In this document: positions 47,771 through 58,855 of the stretch, in pieces
Position numbering within the stretch: position 1 is the first letter of the stretch
How the letters are laid out: every line of letters starts with the position of its first letter
Assembly (NCBI RefSeq): GCF_000632455.1
Contig: NZ_JFYL01000013.1
Span: forward strand, 1-61,189
From: Acinetobacter sp. Ver3
GTDB taxonomy: Bacteria; Pseudomonadota; Gammaproteobacteria; Pseudomonadales; Moraxellaceae
Reading direction: 5' to 3'
Length of the DNA stretch: 61,189 nt
Translations under genes and position numbers: made by a program
The notes under the pieces: generated by a model
What the model was told of the DNA's origin: nothing
Database searches by the model: none
What the model saw: the letters and a program-made list of their open reading frames with translations, nothing else

Positions 47771-48996
47771 TACACCACAGAACCCATTTGGAAGATTGGA
47801 AGATACATTGCGATGACTAAGCCGCCGACCAAGACACCTAGAATGGCCATAATCAAAGGCTCCATCATGGAGGTTAAGCCATCGACAGCATTGTCGACTT
47901 CACTTTCATAATGGGTTGCAACCTTATCTAGCATAGCATCGAGTGAACCCGATTCTTCACCAATCGCTACCATTTGCACAGCCATAGATGGGAATAAATT
48001 GGTCGAGCGCATAGCGAAATGAAGTTGTTGACCAGTCGCAACGTCGTCACGAATACGCATAACTGCTTGCTCATATACCACGTTATTCGTTGCACCAGCT
48101 GTTGATTGGAGTGCATCGATTAAAGGGACGCCGGCAGCAAATGTGGTTGAAAGTGTACGGCTATAACGTGCGATAATTGCTTTATAAACCAAATCACCAA
48201 AAATAGGCAGCCTTAAAGCCGTGCGATCTAATGCATCCGCAAATTTTTGACTACGTTTTTTGGCTTCAATAAAGCCGATAATGGTCAGCGCGATACCGAT
48301 AATTAAAATAAACCAATATTTTTGCACCCACTCAGACATTGCCACTACGAGTTGCGTGAACGCAGGTAAGTCTGCGCCAAATGAGCTAAACATCTCAGAG
48401 AAGACAGGAACCACTTTGACCATCAAAATAATGGTCACAATAATTGCAACAACAATGACAGCAATTGGATACTTCATCGCTTTTTTAATTTTTTGTTTGA
48501 GAACTTCACTTTTTTCTTTATAAATCGCGACTCGATCGAGCATGGTTTCAAGCGCACCTGATTGCTCACCTGATTCTACCAATGAGCAGAATAACTGATC
48601 AAAATGCTGAGGATATTTGCGTAGTGCACCTGCAAAAGTATTACCACCTTCGACCTCAGTTTTAATACCCAAAACCACTTCACGCATTGCAGGATTATCT
48701 AAGCCTTCTGCAACAATTTCAAAGCTTTGAACAAGTGGTACACCTGCTTTCATCATGGTGGCAAGCTGACGCGTAAAGATGGTGATGTCCAAAGTAGACA
48801 CTTTCTTCTTCATTAAGCCTTCAAGAATATTCTTGCGCTTCTCGCGGATACTACGCACCGTAATGCCTTGTTTGCGGAGCATGACTTTTGCAAGTTGAAT
48901 ATTACGCGCAGGCATTTCACCTTTAACTTTGGTTCCCTTGCGATCCACGCCGTCATATACAAACGTTGGCATCATCTGTGCTTTTTTCACCGCCAT
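47770..48996 (-). CDS. pilC: Type IV pilus inner-membrane platform protein
   Basis: PilC (GspF family) is the integral inner-membrane protein on which PilB acts during pilus assembly. The 408-residue protein has two homologous cytoplasmic GspF domains (about residues 75-190 and 275-395). The repeated patterns FTRQLATMMKAGVPLVQSFE and YSRTLSTTFAAGVPLIDALQ begin each one. Three membrane helices are seen. It lies between pilB (20-base gap) and pilD (1-base overlap). Confidence 0.95.
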   Translation of the reverse strand: MAVKKAQMMPTFVYDGVDRKGTKVKGEMPARNIQLAKVMLRKQGITVRSIREKRKNILEGLMKKKVSTLDITIFTRQLATMMKAGVPLVQSFEIVAEGLDNPAMREVVLGIKTEVEGGNTFAGALRKYPQHFDQLFCSLVESGEQSGALETMLDRVAIYKEKSEVLKQKIKKAMKYPIAVIVVAIIVTIILMVKVVPVFSEMFSSFGADLPAFTQLVVAMSEWVQKYWFILIIGIALTIIGFIEAKKRSQKFADALDRTALRLPIFGDLVYKAIIARYSRTLSTTFAAGVPLIDALQSTAGATNNVVYEQAVMRIRDDVATGQQLHFAMRSTNLFPSMAVQMVAIGEESGSLDAMLDKVATHYESEVDNAVDGLTSMMEPLIMAILGVLVGGLVIAMYLPIFQMGSVV

Positions 48997-49016
48997 AATG
49001 ATTTCCTTATTTTTAA

Positions 49017-50726
49017 TTATTCACTGGTCACTCGATTCACTTCTTGTAAAGAAGTAAGTCCGTTCATGACCTTAATTAATCCTGAACGTCGAAGATTCTT
49101 AAACCCCAGTCTTTCAGATGCAGCTGCAATCTCTAACGCATTGCCATCATCCATAATAATCTTCGAAATTTCAGGTGTCACTTTCATGACTTCATAAATA
49201 CCGACACGTCCTTTATAACCATCACGGCACTCAGGACAACCGACAGGTTGATAAATTTTAAAATCTGGATCTGCTAAATCCTGTTCTGTGAATCCCATTT
49301 CTAACAAACTTGGTTTAGGAATATCAGCAGGTACTTTACAGTGTACACACAGTCGTCTAGCAAGTCGTTGAGCAATGACGAGATTCACCGAAGTTGCAAT
49401 ATTAAAAGAGGGAACCCCCATATTGCGCAACCGGGTTAAGGTTTCAGGAGCACTATTGGTATGAAGTGTAGACATCACCATGTGGCCTGTTTGTGCTGCT
49501 TTAATTGCAATTTCAGCTGTTTCGAGATCTCGAATCTCCCCGACCATAATAATATCAGGATCTTGACGCAGGAATGATTTCAATGCGACTGAGAAGCTTA
49601 AGCCCACTTTATAGTTAACGTTGACCTGATTAATGCCTTCTAAGTTAATTTCTACGGGATCTTCTGCTGTAGAGATGTTGGCATTTTCAGTATTTAAAAT
49701 ATTCAATCCTGTATAAAGCGATACTGTTTTACCAGAACCTGTTGGACCCGTAATCAGTAACATGCCTTGAGGCTTCTCAAGTGCCTCAAGGAATAAAGCT
49801 TTCTGATCTTCTTCATAACCTAATGCATCAATACCGAGCATTGCACTAGACGGATCCAAAATACGTAATACGATTTTTTCGCCAAATAGGGTTGGTAATG
49901 AGTTCACACGAAAATCAATCGCTTTAGTACGAGATAATTTAAGCTTAATACGGCCATCTTGCGGAATACGCTTTTCTGAAATATCCATTTGAGACATAAC
50001 TTTCAAGCGTGAAGCTAATCGATTCGCGAGTTGCAATGGTGGATTTGCAATAGTTCTTAAAACACCATCAACGCGGTATCGAACTCGGTACGTTTTTTCA
50101 TAAGGTTCGAAGTGTAAATCTGATGCACCCATGCGAATGGCGTCAACCAAAAGCTTGTTGATGTACTTAACAATCGGGGAATCATCACCTGAAGGACCAT
50201 CATCGTTATTATTTTGCGGTGTATCGTTCTCGACCACGTTAACGTCAAGATCTTCATCACCGAAATTGAAATTCTCATTTTCAGAAAAATGCTTTTCGAT
50301 CAGTTTTTCAAGTTTATTATGTTCTACAGTAATAGGAACGACGTTTAATTTACTATTAAATCGAATTGCTTCCAATGCTTCGATATCTGTAGGATCACTC
50401 GTCGCTACAAATAAAGATATACCTCGTTGATATAAAGGTAAGATTAAATGTTTTGTAACAAGATTTTCTGCAACGATATCTTTGGGTAGTAACTCAACAT
50501 TATATGCATCTAAATCGAACAATGGCTCCCCAAACTCTTGAGCAACCATTTCAGCAATCGTATTTGCTCGTATTTTGAGATGTTCAACGAGGTAAGGTAC
50601 TAATTTTTGATGAGATTTTTTTGAATTAATAATAGCATTTTGCATTTGCTGGGAGGTCAAAATGCCTTCATCAACCAAACGACGACTTAACCCAGAAAAT
50701 TTTGGCCCACTTTGATCTAAAGTCAT
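49017..50726 (-). CDS. pilB: Type IV pilus assembly ATPase
   Basis: PilB is the hexameric ATPase that drives pilus extension. The 569-residue protein has an N-terminal MshEN-type domain (residues 1-145), Walker A GPTGSGKT (327-334), the aspartate box and the Walker B region DIIMVGEIRDLETAEIAI. A C-terminal tetracysteine site follows (CVHC ... CPEC). The ATG at 50726 is preferred to the TTG two codons upstream, though aagg fits the TTG about as well. It heads the pilBCD-coaE string. Confidence 0.95.
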   Translation of the reverse strand: MTLDQSGPKFSGLSRRLVDEGILTSQQMQNAIINSKKSHQKLVPYLVEHLKIRANTIAEMVAQEFGEPLFDLDAYNVELLPKDIVAENLVTKHLILPLYQRGISLFVATSDPTDIEALEAIRFNSKLNVVPITVEHNKLEKLIEKHFSENENFNFGDEDLDVNVVENDTPQNNNDDGPSGDDSPIVKYINKLLVDAIRMGASDLHFEPYEKTYRVRYRVDGVLRTIANPPLQLANRLASRLKVMSQMDISEKRIPQDGRIKLKLSRTKAIDFRVNSLPTLFGEKIVLRILDPSSAMLGIDALGYEEDQKALFLEALEKPQGMLLITGPTGSGKTVSLYTGLNILNTENANISTAEDPVEINLEGINQVNVNYKVGLSFSVALKSFLRQDPDIIMVGEIRDLETAEIAIKAAQTGHMVMSTLHTNSAPETLTRLRNMGVPSFNIATSVNLVIAQRLARRLCVHCKVPADIPKPSLLEMGFTEQDLADPDFKIYQPVGCPECRDGYKGRVGIYEVMKVTPEISKIIMDDGNALEIAAASERLGFKNLRRSGLIKVMNGLTSLQEVNRVTSE

Positions 50727-50987
50727 CCCCAATACGCCTTAAATTCATTTTATAATTCGAATATTAAAATTATACGGTTATAAGTAGAAAATTCTATACT
50801 TAAAATCATTAATATTATCCGAAAACTATGAAAAAATTGAATTTTTTCACTTATTCTGTTGGGTATTGTGTCTTATGTTGTCTTTTTTTAAAGAATTCTA
50901 GGTGCTGAATCTGTATCCATTGAATTTTTACGTTAATTTTTTAAAATCCGTGTAGAATGTGCGCATTTTTGATAGAAGGTTAGATCT

Positions 50988-51779
50988 ATGTCGGGTTCGA
51001 CAATTACTCCGTGGGTTGTAGGCAATTGGAAAATGAACCCAATGCAGGCTAACACGCAACAGCTTTTAGCTGATTTGAAACAACAGCTTGAGCAAGCTTC
51101 AATCGCTCATGATGTTTGTAAAATTGGTGTTGCGCCAACTTTATTGGCTTTACTCCAAGTAAAAAATGAACTTGCAACAGATGCTCATGAAGTGTTTGTG
51201 GTCGCTCAAGATGTATCACGTATTGCGGGTACTGGTGCATTTACAGGTGAAGTTAGCGCAGATCTTTTAAAGGATAGCCAAGTCGATTATGTATTAATTG
51301 GACATTCTGAGCGTCGTGAAATATTTAATGACACGCCTGCGATTCTTAATGAAAAAATAAAAAATGCTTTAGCTGCTAACTTACATATCATCTATTGTGT
51401 GGGTGAAAGCCTTGAACAGCGTGAAAGTGGGCAAGCTGAGCAAGTGGTGTTACAACAAATTTGTGACATTGCAGGTGTTGTGAATCCAGAGCAATGGGTG
51501 CATATTACCGTCGCTTACGAGCCAATTTGGGCAATTGGAACTGGTAAAACAGCTTCCCCGGATGATGCACAAGCAATGCATGCTAAAATTCGTGAAGGAT
51601 TGAGTCAAATTACACCTGAAGGTCAAAATATAGCAATTCTTTATGGTGGTAGTGTAAAACCTGAGAATGCTGTTGAATTGGCAGCATGCCCAGATATTAA
51701 TGGTGCCCTCGTAGGCGGTGCATCACTCAATGCAGAATCATTTGTTCAAATTGCGCAAGCATTTGCTCAATCAAAATAA
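50988..51779 (+). CDS. tpiA: Triosephosphate isomerase
   Basis: TpiA interconverts dihydroxyacetone phosphate and glyceraldehyde 3-phosphate. The 263-residue TIM barrel has the N-terminal VVGNWKMN with its catalytic lysine, the histidine in IGHSERRE and the active-site glutamate in [12 protein letters not shown]. The phosphate-binding GGSVKPEN and GALVGGASL loops follow. agaaggt lies 8 bases before the ATG and a TAGAAT -10-like hexamer at 50953-50958. It is followed closely by secG, as in many gammaproteobacteria. Confidence 0.96.
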   Translation: MSGSTITPWVVGNWKMNPMQANTQQLLADLKQQLEQASIAHDVCKIGVAPTLLALLQVKNELATDAHEVFVVAQDVSRIAGTGAFTGEVSADLLKDSQVDYVLIGHSERREIFNDTPAILNEKIKNALAANLHIIYCVGESLEQRESGQAEQVVLQQICDIAGVVNPEQWVHITVAYEPIWAIGTGKTASPDDAQAMHAKIREGLSQITPEGQNIAILYGGSVKPENAVELAACPDINGALVGGASLNAESFVQIAQAFAQSK

Positions 51780-51792
51780 TTAGGAGTTCATC

Positions 51793-52122
51793 ATGCAATC
51801 TTTTGTACTGGTGCTACACATCATTTTAGCGTTATTGATGATTATTTTAATTCTAGTACAGCATGGTAAAGGTGCAGATGCTGGTGCGTCTTTTGGCGGT
51901 GGCGGTGCAGCGACTGTATTTGGCGCTTCTGGTTCTGGTAACTTCTTAACACGTTTAACCGGGATACTTACTGCTTTATTCTTTATTACAAGTATTAGTT
52001 TGGCTTACTTTGCAAAGCAGCAAACGACAGATGCTTATGGTTTGAAAACGATTAACACAACTGAGCAAGTTGATCAAAAATCGCCTGAAACTTCATCAAC
52101 TGCACCAAAACCAGCTGAATAA
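51793..52122 (+). CDS. secG: Preprotein translocase subunit SecG
   Basis: SecG is the accessory subunit of the SecYEG channel. The 109-residue protein has two membrane helices (about residues 3-23 and 54-75). The loop between them has the conserved HGKGADAGASFGGGGAATVF. The C-terminal tail is polar and variable. It lies 13 bases after tpiA and 53 bases before tRNA-Leu, as in the E. coli secG-leuU order. Confidence 0.95.
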   Translation: MQSFVLVLHIILALLMIILILVQHGKGADAGASFGGGGAATVFGASGSGNFLTRLTGILTALFFITSISLAYFAKQQTTDAYGLKTINTTEQVDQKSPETSSTAPKPAE

Positions 52123-52175
52123 TTGAATATTTCGCTTTCAATTTTTCATTGAAACCACTAGAATGCGTCACAGCT

Positions 52176-52260
52176 GCGGTGGTGGTGGAATTGGTAGACA
52201 CGCTACCTTGAGGTGGTAGTGCTTTCGGGCGTGGGGGTTCAAGTCCCCCCTTCCGCACCA
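52176..52260 (+). tRNA. leuU: tRNA-Leu (anticodon GAG)
   Basis: An 85-base class II tRNA with encoded CCA. The anticodon stem-loop is ctacc-ttgaggt-ggtag with anticodon GAG. The long variable arm and the GGTTCAAGTCC T-arm are present. The acceptor stem pairs except for a U-U at positions 5 and 68, where E. coli leuU also has a mismatch. It sits after secG, as leuU does in E. coli. Confidence 0.95.
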
Positions 52261-52308
52261 ACTTATAATCCAGAAGTTTAAGTTGGTGTTTGCAGCAAAA
52301 TCTGTTGA

Positions 52309-52385
<77 letters not shown>

Positions 52386-52466
52386 ATCAATCCTATAATT
52401 AAGATGCAAACTTAAGATAGGCAACTTAAACAAGGTTTGAGTTGAGATATACTTTTTGCACGTTGA

Positions 52467-52543
<77 letters not shown>

Positions 52544-52634
52544 CTTTTGATTAAGGTGCAACTTAATCAAGTCTAATTAGAAAATTTTTCTGATTGAAAA
52601 ATGATTCAAATTTAGATATAATTTTGCACGTTGA

Positions 52635-52711
<77 letters not shown>

Positions 52712-52722
52712 AGTTTCTAAAG

Positions 52723-52749
52723 AGGCTCACAACTAGGTGGGCCTTTTTG
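52723..52749 (+). terminator. Terminator after the initiator tRNA cluster
   Basis: Stem aggctcac (52723-52730) / gtgggcct (52737-52744) with one GU pair, followed by five Ts. Confidence 0.8.
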
Positions 52750-52782
52750 CACAGTGGGCATTGCTTTTCTGTGCAATAATGG

Positions 52783-52803
52783 GGGCGAATGCGCCCTTTT
52801 TTG
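52783..52803 (+). terminator. Second terminator-like hairpin before rimP
   Basis: Stem gggcg (52783-52787) / cgccc (52792-52796) followed by six Ts. It lies 110 bases before rimP. An earlier hairpin gcacag/ctgtgc spans 52749-52774. Two successive terminators suggest that the rimP operon has a leader or a separate promoter downstream. Confidence 0.6.
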
Positions 52804-52913
52804 TTATCTATCGTGTAGTGTGGACATCAATTGGTCAAATAATCATGCTATCACTATAGTTAGTCTGTGTCGGTCTATTGGCCGATTGAATCGCACATAA
52901 ATGACGAGAGTAA

Positions 52914-53438
52914 ATGAAGTTATCAAATAAAACCCAAGCATTGTATGAACTGATCGCACCCGCTGTTGAGGCGTGCGATGTTGAACTATGGGGTTTAGAA
53001 TTTACACCTCAGGGTAAGCGTTCGCTAGTACGTATCTACATTGACAAGCCTGAAGATCCAAACAAAGAACCTGTTATTTCCGAAGACGGTGAAATTGATC
53101 TTGGTCGTGGTGTGGGTGTGCAAGATTGTGTACGTGTTACCCAACAAGTTGGTGCAATCCTCGATGTTCATGATCCAATTTCTGGTGAATATGCATTAGA
53201 AGTTTCATCACCAGGTTGGGATCGCACTTTCTTTAAACTTGAACAGATGCAAGCATATATTGGTCAACAAGTTGCTTTACGTTTGATTTCTGCAGTGGAT
53301 AACCGCCGTAAATTCCAAGCGAAACTGGTTGCTGTAGATGTAGAAAATGAAATGATCCAAGTTGAAGTTGAAAAGCAACAAGTGCTCGAGATCGATAGTC
53401 ACAATATCGATAAGGCCAACTTGATCTACCAAGACTAA
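52914..53438 (+). CDS. rimP: Ribosome maturation factor RimP
   Basis: RimP assists 30S subunit assembly. The 174-residue protein has the N-terminal alpha/beta domain ([31 protein letters not shown]) and the conserved [20 protein letters not shown] followed by [14 protein letters not shown]-terminal SH3-like barrel completes it. It is the first protein gene of the rimP-nusA-infB-rbfA operon, preceded by initiator tRNA genes as in E. coli. The gap to nusA is 39 bases. Confidence 0.95.
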   Translation: MKLSNKTQALYELIAPAVEACDVELWGLEFTPQGKRSLVRIYIDKPEDPNKEPVISEDGEIDLGRGVGVQDCVRVTQQVGAILDVHDPISGEYALEVSSPGWDRTFFKLEQMQAYIGQQVALRLISAVDNRRKFQAKLVAVDVENEMIQVEVEKQQVLEIDSHNIDKANLIYQD

Positions 53439-53477
53439 ATTAATCTTAACTAAAAGAATTTGAATAGTAGGTGACTT

Positions 53478-54962
53478 ATGGGCCGTGAAATTCTTACCGT
53501 TGCTGAGACGGTTAGTAATGAAAAAGGTGTTAGTCGTGAAGCGATTTTCGAAGCGCTCGAGCAAGCTCTAGTTGCTGCAACGAAGAAAAAATTCTACGAA
53601 GGCACAAATTCTGAAGAAGCACAGTTGCGCGTTGAAATCGATCGTAAGACTGGTGAATACCGTACTTTCCGTCAATGGACTGTAGTAGCAGATGAAGATC
53701 ATGAAATGCCTGCATGCCAAGACGCGATTTCTGATGTGGACCCAGCGAAATGGTCAATCGGTGATGTGCGTGAGCTTGAAGTAGAATCAATTGAATTTGG
53801 TCGTATTGCAGCTCAAATCGCGAAGCAAGTTATTGTTCAGAAAATTCGTGAAGCTGAACGTGCGCTTATTGCAGATGCATATGAATCTAAAGTTGGTGAG
53901 TTAATTTACGGTGAAGTAAAGAAACAAACTAAAGATGGTTTCATCATTGACCTCGGTGAGAATGCGGAAGCATATCTTGCACGCGAAGAAATGATCGCAA
54001 AAGAAATTTTACGTCCTAAACAACGTGTAAATGCGATTTTATTTAACGTAAACCGTGAAGGTCGTGGTGCGCAGCTACAACTTTCTCGTGCTAAGCCAGA
54101 AATGTTAATGGCATTGATGAAAAAAGAAATTCCAGAAATTTCTGAAGAAATCATCGAAATTAAAGCTGCTGCACGTCAACCGGGTGTTCGTGCTAAAATT
54201 GCAGTGAAAACGAACGATCATCGTATTGATCCAGTTGGTGCATGTATTGGTATGCGTGGAACACGTATCCAAGCTGTACAGCAAGAATTAAACGGTGAAC
54301 GTATTGATGTTGTAGTTTGGTCAGATGATCCAGCTCAATATATCGCAAGTGCTTTAGAGCCAGCAGATGTATCGGGTATTGTGATTGATGAAGAAGAACG
54401 CACAGCAGATATTATTTTTGCTACAAGCGATCAATTGGCGCGTGCAATTGGTTCTCAAGGTCAAAACGTACGTTTAGCTTCTGAGTTAACTGGTTACAAG
54501 CTCAATATGATGCTTGAAGAAGAGTACCGTGCTCGTCAACAAAATGAAGCACAGCAATATCTCGATATGTTTGTAGGTCGTCTTGATATTGAAGAAGACC
54601 TTGCGATGGCATTGGTAGAAATGGGCTTTACTTCACTTGAAGAGATTGCTTACGTTCCAGCTGAAACATTTGATGAAATCGAATTAGATGCAGAAACGGT
54701 TGAGCTTTTACAAAGCCGTGCGAAAGAAGTTGCATTAGCAGATGCACTGAAAGAGCAAGAAAATATTCAAGAACCGAGCGAAGAGCTTCTAGCGATGGAA
54801 GGAATGAGTTCAGAGCTTGCTTATGCATTAGCGGCTCGCGGTGTAATCACAGTAGATGATTTAGCAGATCAGGCAACTGATGATATCTCTGATATCGAAG
54901 GTTTAGGTGCTGAGAAAGCAGGTCAATTGATCATGAAAGCACGTGAATCATGGTTTAATTAA
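53478..54962 (+). CDS. nusA: Transcription termination/antitermination protein NusA
   Basis: NusA binds RNA polymerase and modulates pausing, termination and antitermination. The 494-residue protein has the N-terminal RNAP-binding domain, an S1 domain ([20 protein letters not shown]), two KH domains ([19 protein letters not shown] and [17 protein letters not shown]) and two C-terminal acidic repeats (about residues 370-494). The long form with acidic repeats is typical of gammaproteobacteria. The gap to infB is 14 bases with the ribosome binding site gaggaggtc. Confidence 0.97.
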   Translation: MGREILTVAETVSNEKGVSREAIFEALEQALVAATKKKFYEGTNSEEAQLRVEIDRKTGEYRTFRQWTVVADEDHEMPACQDAISDVDPAKWSIGDVRELEVESIEFGRIAAQIAKQVIVQKIREAERALIADAYESKVGELIYGEVKKQTKDGFIIDLGENAEAYLAREEMIAKEILRPKQRVNAILFNVNREGRGAQLQLSRAKPEMLMALMKKEIPEISEEIIEIKAAARQPGVRAKIAVKTNDHRIDPVGACIGMRGTRIQAVQQELNGERIDVVVWSDDPAQYIASALEPADVSGIVIDEEERTADIIFATSDQLARAIGSQGQNVRLASELTGYKLNMMLEEEYRARQQNEAQQYLDMFVGRLDIEEDLAMALVEMGFTSLEEIAYVPAETFDEIELDAETVELLQSRAKEVALADALKEQENIQEPSEELLAMEGMSSELAYALAARGVITVDDLADQATDDISDIEGLGAEKAGQLIMKARESWFN

Positions 54963-54976
54963 CGAGGAGGTCATAC

Positions 54977-57691
54977 ATGACGGATAAGTCAATTAAAGAG
55001 TTAGCAGTCAGCGTAGGTCTTCCAGTTGAAAAACTATTAGATCAGGTGCGAGATGCTGGGTTGCCTCAATCTAAGGCAGAAGACACAATCTCAGTAGAAC
55101 AGCAAGACCGTTTAGTCGCTCATTTGAAAAAAGCGCATGGGCAAGACAGCGGCAGCGCAGGAAAAATCACGTTGAAACGTAAAACTACGAGTACTGCAAA
55201 AGTAGCAAGTACATCAGGTAAAGCTAAAACTATTAACGTAGAAGTTCGTAAGAAGCATACGTTCACTAAGCCAGATCCTGAACAAATTAAAGCTGAAGCA
55301 TTGGCAAAAGCAAAAGCTGAAACTGAAGCAAAAGCACAGCAAAAAGTTGAAGTTAAACCAGCTCAAGCTGAAGAGAAGGCGCAACCTGCAGTAAGTAAAG
55401 CGAAAGCGAACTTAGATGCAATGCGTGCTGCAGCGAAACAATCGAGTGAGAAGCAAGAAGTTGCTAAAGCTGCGGTTGTGGTTAAGCGCAAGTCAACAAA
55501 TAAACCGATTGTTAAACAAGCAACTAAGCCAACTGAAACTGCAGAACAGAAAAAAGCACGTGAAGCTGAAGCTGCTAAATTAAAAGCAGTCGAAGAAGCA
55601 GCACGTCGTAAAGCAGCTGAAGAAGCACAACAACGTACGCTTGAACAAATGCGTCAGATGGCTTCTAAGTACTCTAATGAAGATGCAACTGCAACGATTC
55701 GTGTGGTCGATGATTCTCCATTGGCTGCTGGTCTTGTTGGTCAAGCATACGAAGATTCATTTGCGAAAGAAGACCGTGACATTAAGCGTGGTAATAACAC
55801 ACCAGGTGCGCGTTCTCCTAAGAAAGGCGGTCGTCGTGGTCAAGAAGAGCAATCTTTCCGTGACAACTCTCATAAACGTGGTTTGAAATCAAGCCAAGCT
55901 AATAAACATGGTTTCGAGAAGCCAGTTAAAAAGCAAGTTTATGATGTTGAAATCGGTGCAACTATTGTTGTTGCTGACCTTGCTGCAAAAATGGCGATTA
56001 AGGTTCGTGAAGTAATTAAAACACTCATGAAAATGGGTGAGCTTGTCACTCAAAACCAATCAATCGACCAAGATACAGCAGTTCTAGTGGTTGAAGAAAT
56101 GGGTCATAACCCAGTTCTAGTATCAGATACTCAAGCGGAAGATAACTTGCTTGAAGCGGCTGAAGAAGCACGTGGTGCACAAACAACGCGTCCACCAGTG
56201 GTTACTATCATGGGTCACGTTGACCATGGTAAGACATCGCTTCTTGATCGTATTCGTCGTGCGAAAGTAGCGCAAGGTGAAGCGGGCGGTATTACACAGC
56301 ATATCGGTGCTTATCACGTTACAACGGATAAAGGTATTATCACTTTCTTAGATACTCCGGGACACGCAGCATTTACTGCGATGCGTTCACGTGGTGCGAA
56401 AGCAACTGATATCGTTGTATTGGTGGTCGCAGCTGATGATGGTGTTATGCCACAAACAGCGGAAGCGATTGACCATGCTCGTGCAGCAGGTACGCCAATC
56501 ATTGTTGCAATCAACAAGATGGATAAAGAATCTGCTGATCCAGATCGCGTATTGAATGAATTGACAACTAAAGAAATCGTGCCTGAGCAATGGGGTGGTG
56601 ATGTCCCTGTCGCGATGGTTTCTGCGCACACCGGTGCAGGTATTGATGAACTTCTTGACTTGATCTTGATTCAATCTGAACTTCTAGAGCTTAAAGCTTC
56701 TGAAGAAGGTGCGGCACAAGGTGTTGTAATCGAAGCACGTGTTGATAAAGGCCGTGGTGCGGTTACTTCGATTCTTGTTCAAAATGGTACATTAAAAGTA
56801 GGTGACCTTGTTCTAGCTGGTGCATCTTACGGTCGTGTACGTGCGATGACTGATGAAAATGGTCAACGTATTAAGTCTGCAGGTCCATCGATTCCAGTTG
56901 AAATCTTAGGTCTTCCAGAAGCGCCAATGGCAGGTGACGAAGTTCTTGTTGTAAATGATGAGAAGAAAGCACGTGAAGTGGCTGATGCGCGTATGGATCG
57001 TGAACGTCAAAAACGTTTAGAGCGTCAATCTGCAATGCGTCTCGAAAACTTAATGGCTTCAATGGGCAAAAAAGATGTGCCGATTGTGAATGTTGTTCTG
57101 AAGACAGATGTTCGCGGTACATTGGAAGCGCTTCATGTTGCATTGGCTGAACTTTCAACTGATGAAGTGAAAGTGCGTGTAATTGGTTCAGGTGTTGGTG
57201 CGATTACTGAGTCTGATGTCACACTTGCAGAATCTTCAGAAGCATTCTTATTAGGCTTTAACGTTCGTGCAGATAATACAGCGCGCCAAAAAGCTGACGC
57301 AGATGGTATCGACATCCGTTACTACTCAATCATTTACCAATTGATTGATGATGTGAAAGATGCAATGAGTGGTAAGCTTGCACCAGAACATCGTGAAACA
57401 ATTCTTGGTGTGGCTGAAGTACGTGAAGTATTCCACTCGAGTAAGTTTGGTGCTGCAGCAGGTTGTATGGTTCTTGAGGGCTTATTACACCGTAATAAAC
57501 CAATTCGTGTCTTACGTGATGACGTGGTTGTGTTCCAAGGTGAACTTGAATCACTTCGCCGTTATAAAGAAGTGGTTGAAGAGGTTCGTGCTGGTATGGA
57601 ATGTGGTCTTGCAGTCAAAGGCTATAAAGACATCAAAGTGCTCGATAAAATCGAAGTCTATGATGTTCAATTAATTAAACGGAGTCTTTAA
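54977..57691 (+). CDS. infB: Translation initiation factor IF-2
   Basis: IF-2 positions initiator tRNA on the 30S subunit as a GTPase. The 904-residue protein has an N-terminal IF2_N domain ([18 protein letters not shown]), a lysine/alanine-rich linker (about residues 65-225), then the G domain. Its motifs are GHVDHGKT (413-420), DTPGHAAF, and NKMD. The fMet-tRNA-binding C2 domain is at the end ([28 protein letters not shown]). The stop codon TAA shares its last base with the ATG of rbfA. Confidence 0.98.
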   Translation: MTDKSIKELAVSVGLPVEKLLDQVRDAGLPQSKAEDTISVEQQDRLVAHLKKAHGQDSGSAGKITLKRKTTSTAKVASTSGKAKTINVEVRKKHTFTKPDPEQIKAEALAKAKAETEAKAQQKVEVKPAQAEEKAQPAVSKAKANLDAMRAAAKQSSEKQEVAKAAVVVKRKSTNKPIVKQATKPTETAEQKKAREAEAAKLKAVEEAARRKAAEEAQQRTLEQMRQMASKYSNEDATATIRVVDDSPLAAGLVGQAYEDSFAKEDRDIKRGNNTPGARSPKKGGRRGQEEQSFRDNSHKRGLKSSQANKHGFEKPVKKQVYDVEIGATIVVADLAAKMAIKVREVIKTLMKMGELVTQNQSIDQDTAVLVVEEMGHNPVLVSDTQAEDNLLEAAEEARGAQTTRPPVVTIMGHVDHGKTSLLDRIRRAKVAQGEAGGITQHIGAYHVTTDKGIITFLDTPGHAAFTAMRSRGAKATDIVVLVVAADDGVMPQTAEAIDHARAAGTPIIVAINKMDKESADPDRVLNELTTKEIVPEQWGGDVPVAMVSAHTGAGIDELLDLILIQSELLELKASEEGAAQGVVIEARVDKGRGAVTSILVQNGTLKVGDLVLAGASYGRVRAMTDENGQRIKSAGPSIPVEILGLPEAPMAGDEVLVVNDEKKAREVADARMDRERQKRLERQSAMRLENLMASMGKKDVPIVNVVLKTDVRGTLEALHVALAELSTDEVKVRVIGSGVGAITESDVTLAESSEAFLLGFNVRADNTARQKADADGIDIRYYSIIYQLIDDVKDAMSGKLAPEHRETILGVAEVREVFHSSKFGAAAGCMVLEGLLHRNKPIRVLRDDVVVFQGELESLRRYKEVVEEVRAGMECGLAVKGYKDIKVLDKIEVYDVQLIKRSL

Positions 57692-58095
57692 TGGCGGGTA
57701 GTCAACGTCTTAAGCGTATGGCGGACACGGTTCAGCGTGAATTGTCTGAACTTATCCGTCAGGAGCTGAAAGATCCACGCTTAGGTGGTCTTGTGACCAT
57801 CTCAGCGGTGAAAGTGAGCCCAGATTTAGGCTATGCTGAAGTTTATGTCACGGTCATGGGGCGTGAACTTGGTGATGAGCAAAGTGAAGCAGCAAATAAA
57901 GATACTCTAGATGTTTTAAATAAAGCATCAGGTTTTCTGCGCCATGAGCTGAGTCGTCGTATTAAAACACGTATCACACCTCGTTTACGTTTCCATTATG
58001 ATAAAACTAATGCATACGGAAACTACATGTTTGGTCTAATTGCTGAAGCTGTGAAGGACTTACCTCCAGCTGACGATAAAAAAGACGAAGAGTAA
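57691..58095 (+). CDS. rbfA: Ribosome-binding factor A
   Basis: RbfA is a late 30S assembly factor and cold-shock protein. The 134-residue KH-fold protein shows the conserved N-terminal QRLKRMADTVQRELSELIRQ, the PDLGYAEVYVTVMG strand, and LRHELSRRIKTRITPRLRFH. The length is typical. The TAATG junction with infB means that the two are translationally coupled. truB, the usual next gene in E. coli, is absent; a terminator follows instead. Confidence 0.96.
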   Translation: MAGSQRLKRMADTVQRELSELIRQELKDPRLGGLVTISAVKVSPDLGYAEVYVTVMGRELGDEQSEAANKDTLDVLNKASGFLRHELSRRIKTRITPRLRFHYDKTNAYGNYMFGLIAEAVKDLPPADDKKDEE

Positions 58096-58105
58096 TTTCA
58101 AACAA

Positions 58106-58134
58106 AAAGCCACCTTAGGGTGGCTTTTTTTATC
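58106..58134 (+). terminator. Terminator after rbfA
   Basis: Stem aaagccacc (58106-58114), loop ttag, ggtggcttt (58119-58127), then Ts. It closes the rimP-rbfA operon. Confidence 0.92.
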
Positions 58135-58246
58135 TTAATGTTTTTATATAAATTAAAGCCATAAAATAAATGCTACATTCAATTTTGAATTTGCGTATAC
58201 AATATTTTTAATTAAACAAATACAAATAAATAATGAGGTTGATGTC

Positions 58247-58837
58247 ATGCAAATTTTAAAAAAATCAGCTGTTGTGCTTGCATTATCAAGTACCTTGCTT
58301 TTCACAGGTTGTGGGTACAATACACTTCAAGCGAAAGATGAAGCGGTGACTGCATCATGGTCTGAGGTACAAAACCAATACCAGCGTCGAGCAGACCTTG
58401 TTCCGAATTTGGTGAATGTAGTTAAAGGATATGCAAAACATGAAGAACAAGTTTTAACTGAAGTCACAGAGGCACGTGCAAATGTTGCAGGGCTCAAAGT
58501 TGATAAAGAAGTTCTTGAAAATCCTGAACTATTCAAGCGTTATCAAGAAGCGCAATCGCAAATGACAAGTGCATTATCACGTTTGCTGGCAGTGACTGAA
58601 AACTATCCAGATCTTAAAGCGAATGAGCAATTCCGTGATTTGCAGGTACAATTAGAGGGTACAGAAAACCGTATAGCAGTTGCGCGTAATCGCTATATTT
58701 CTACCGTCCAAGATTACAACACCTATGTTCGTCAATTCCCACAAGTCGTAACTGCGAAAGTCATTGGCATGGATGCAAAAGAAAACTTTAGTGCTGAAGC
58801 GAGTGCACAAAAGGCACCAAATGTTTCTTTTGATTAA
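58247..58837 (+). CDS. lemA: LemA family lipoprotein
   Basis: A 196-residue LemA-family protein. The N-terminus has a lipobox LLFTGC with the lipidated cysteine at residue 22, followed by a long helical hairpin (ASWSEVQNQYQRRADLVPNL near residue 37, AVTENYPDLKANEQFRDLQV near residue 116) that matches LemA. The C-terminal end is polar. LemA proteins are membrane-anchored helical bundles of uncertain role, often next to TPM-domain genes, as here. It lies 18 bases before the first TPM-domain gene. Confidence 0.9.
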   Translation: MQILKKSAVVLALSSTLLFTGCGYNTLQAKDEAVTASWSEVQNQYQRRADLVPNLVNVVKGYAKHEEQVLTEVTEARANVAGLKVDKEVLENPELFKRYQEAQSQMTSALSRLLAVTENYPDLKANEQFRDLQVQLEGTENRIAVARNRYISTVQDYNTYVRQFPQVVTAKVIGMDAKENFSAEASAQKAPNVSFD

Positions 58838-58855
58838 ATCAATGATTATAAGTTG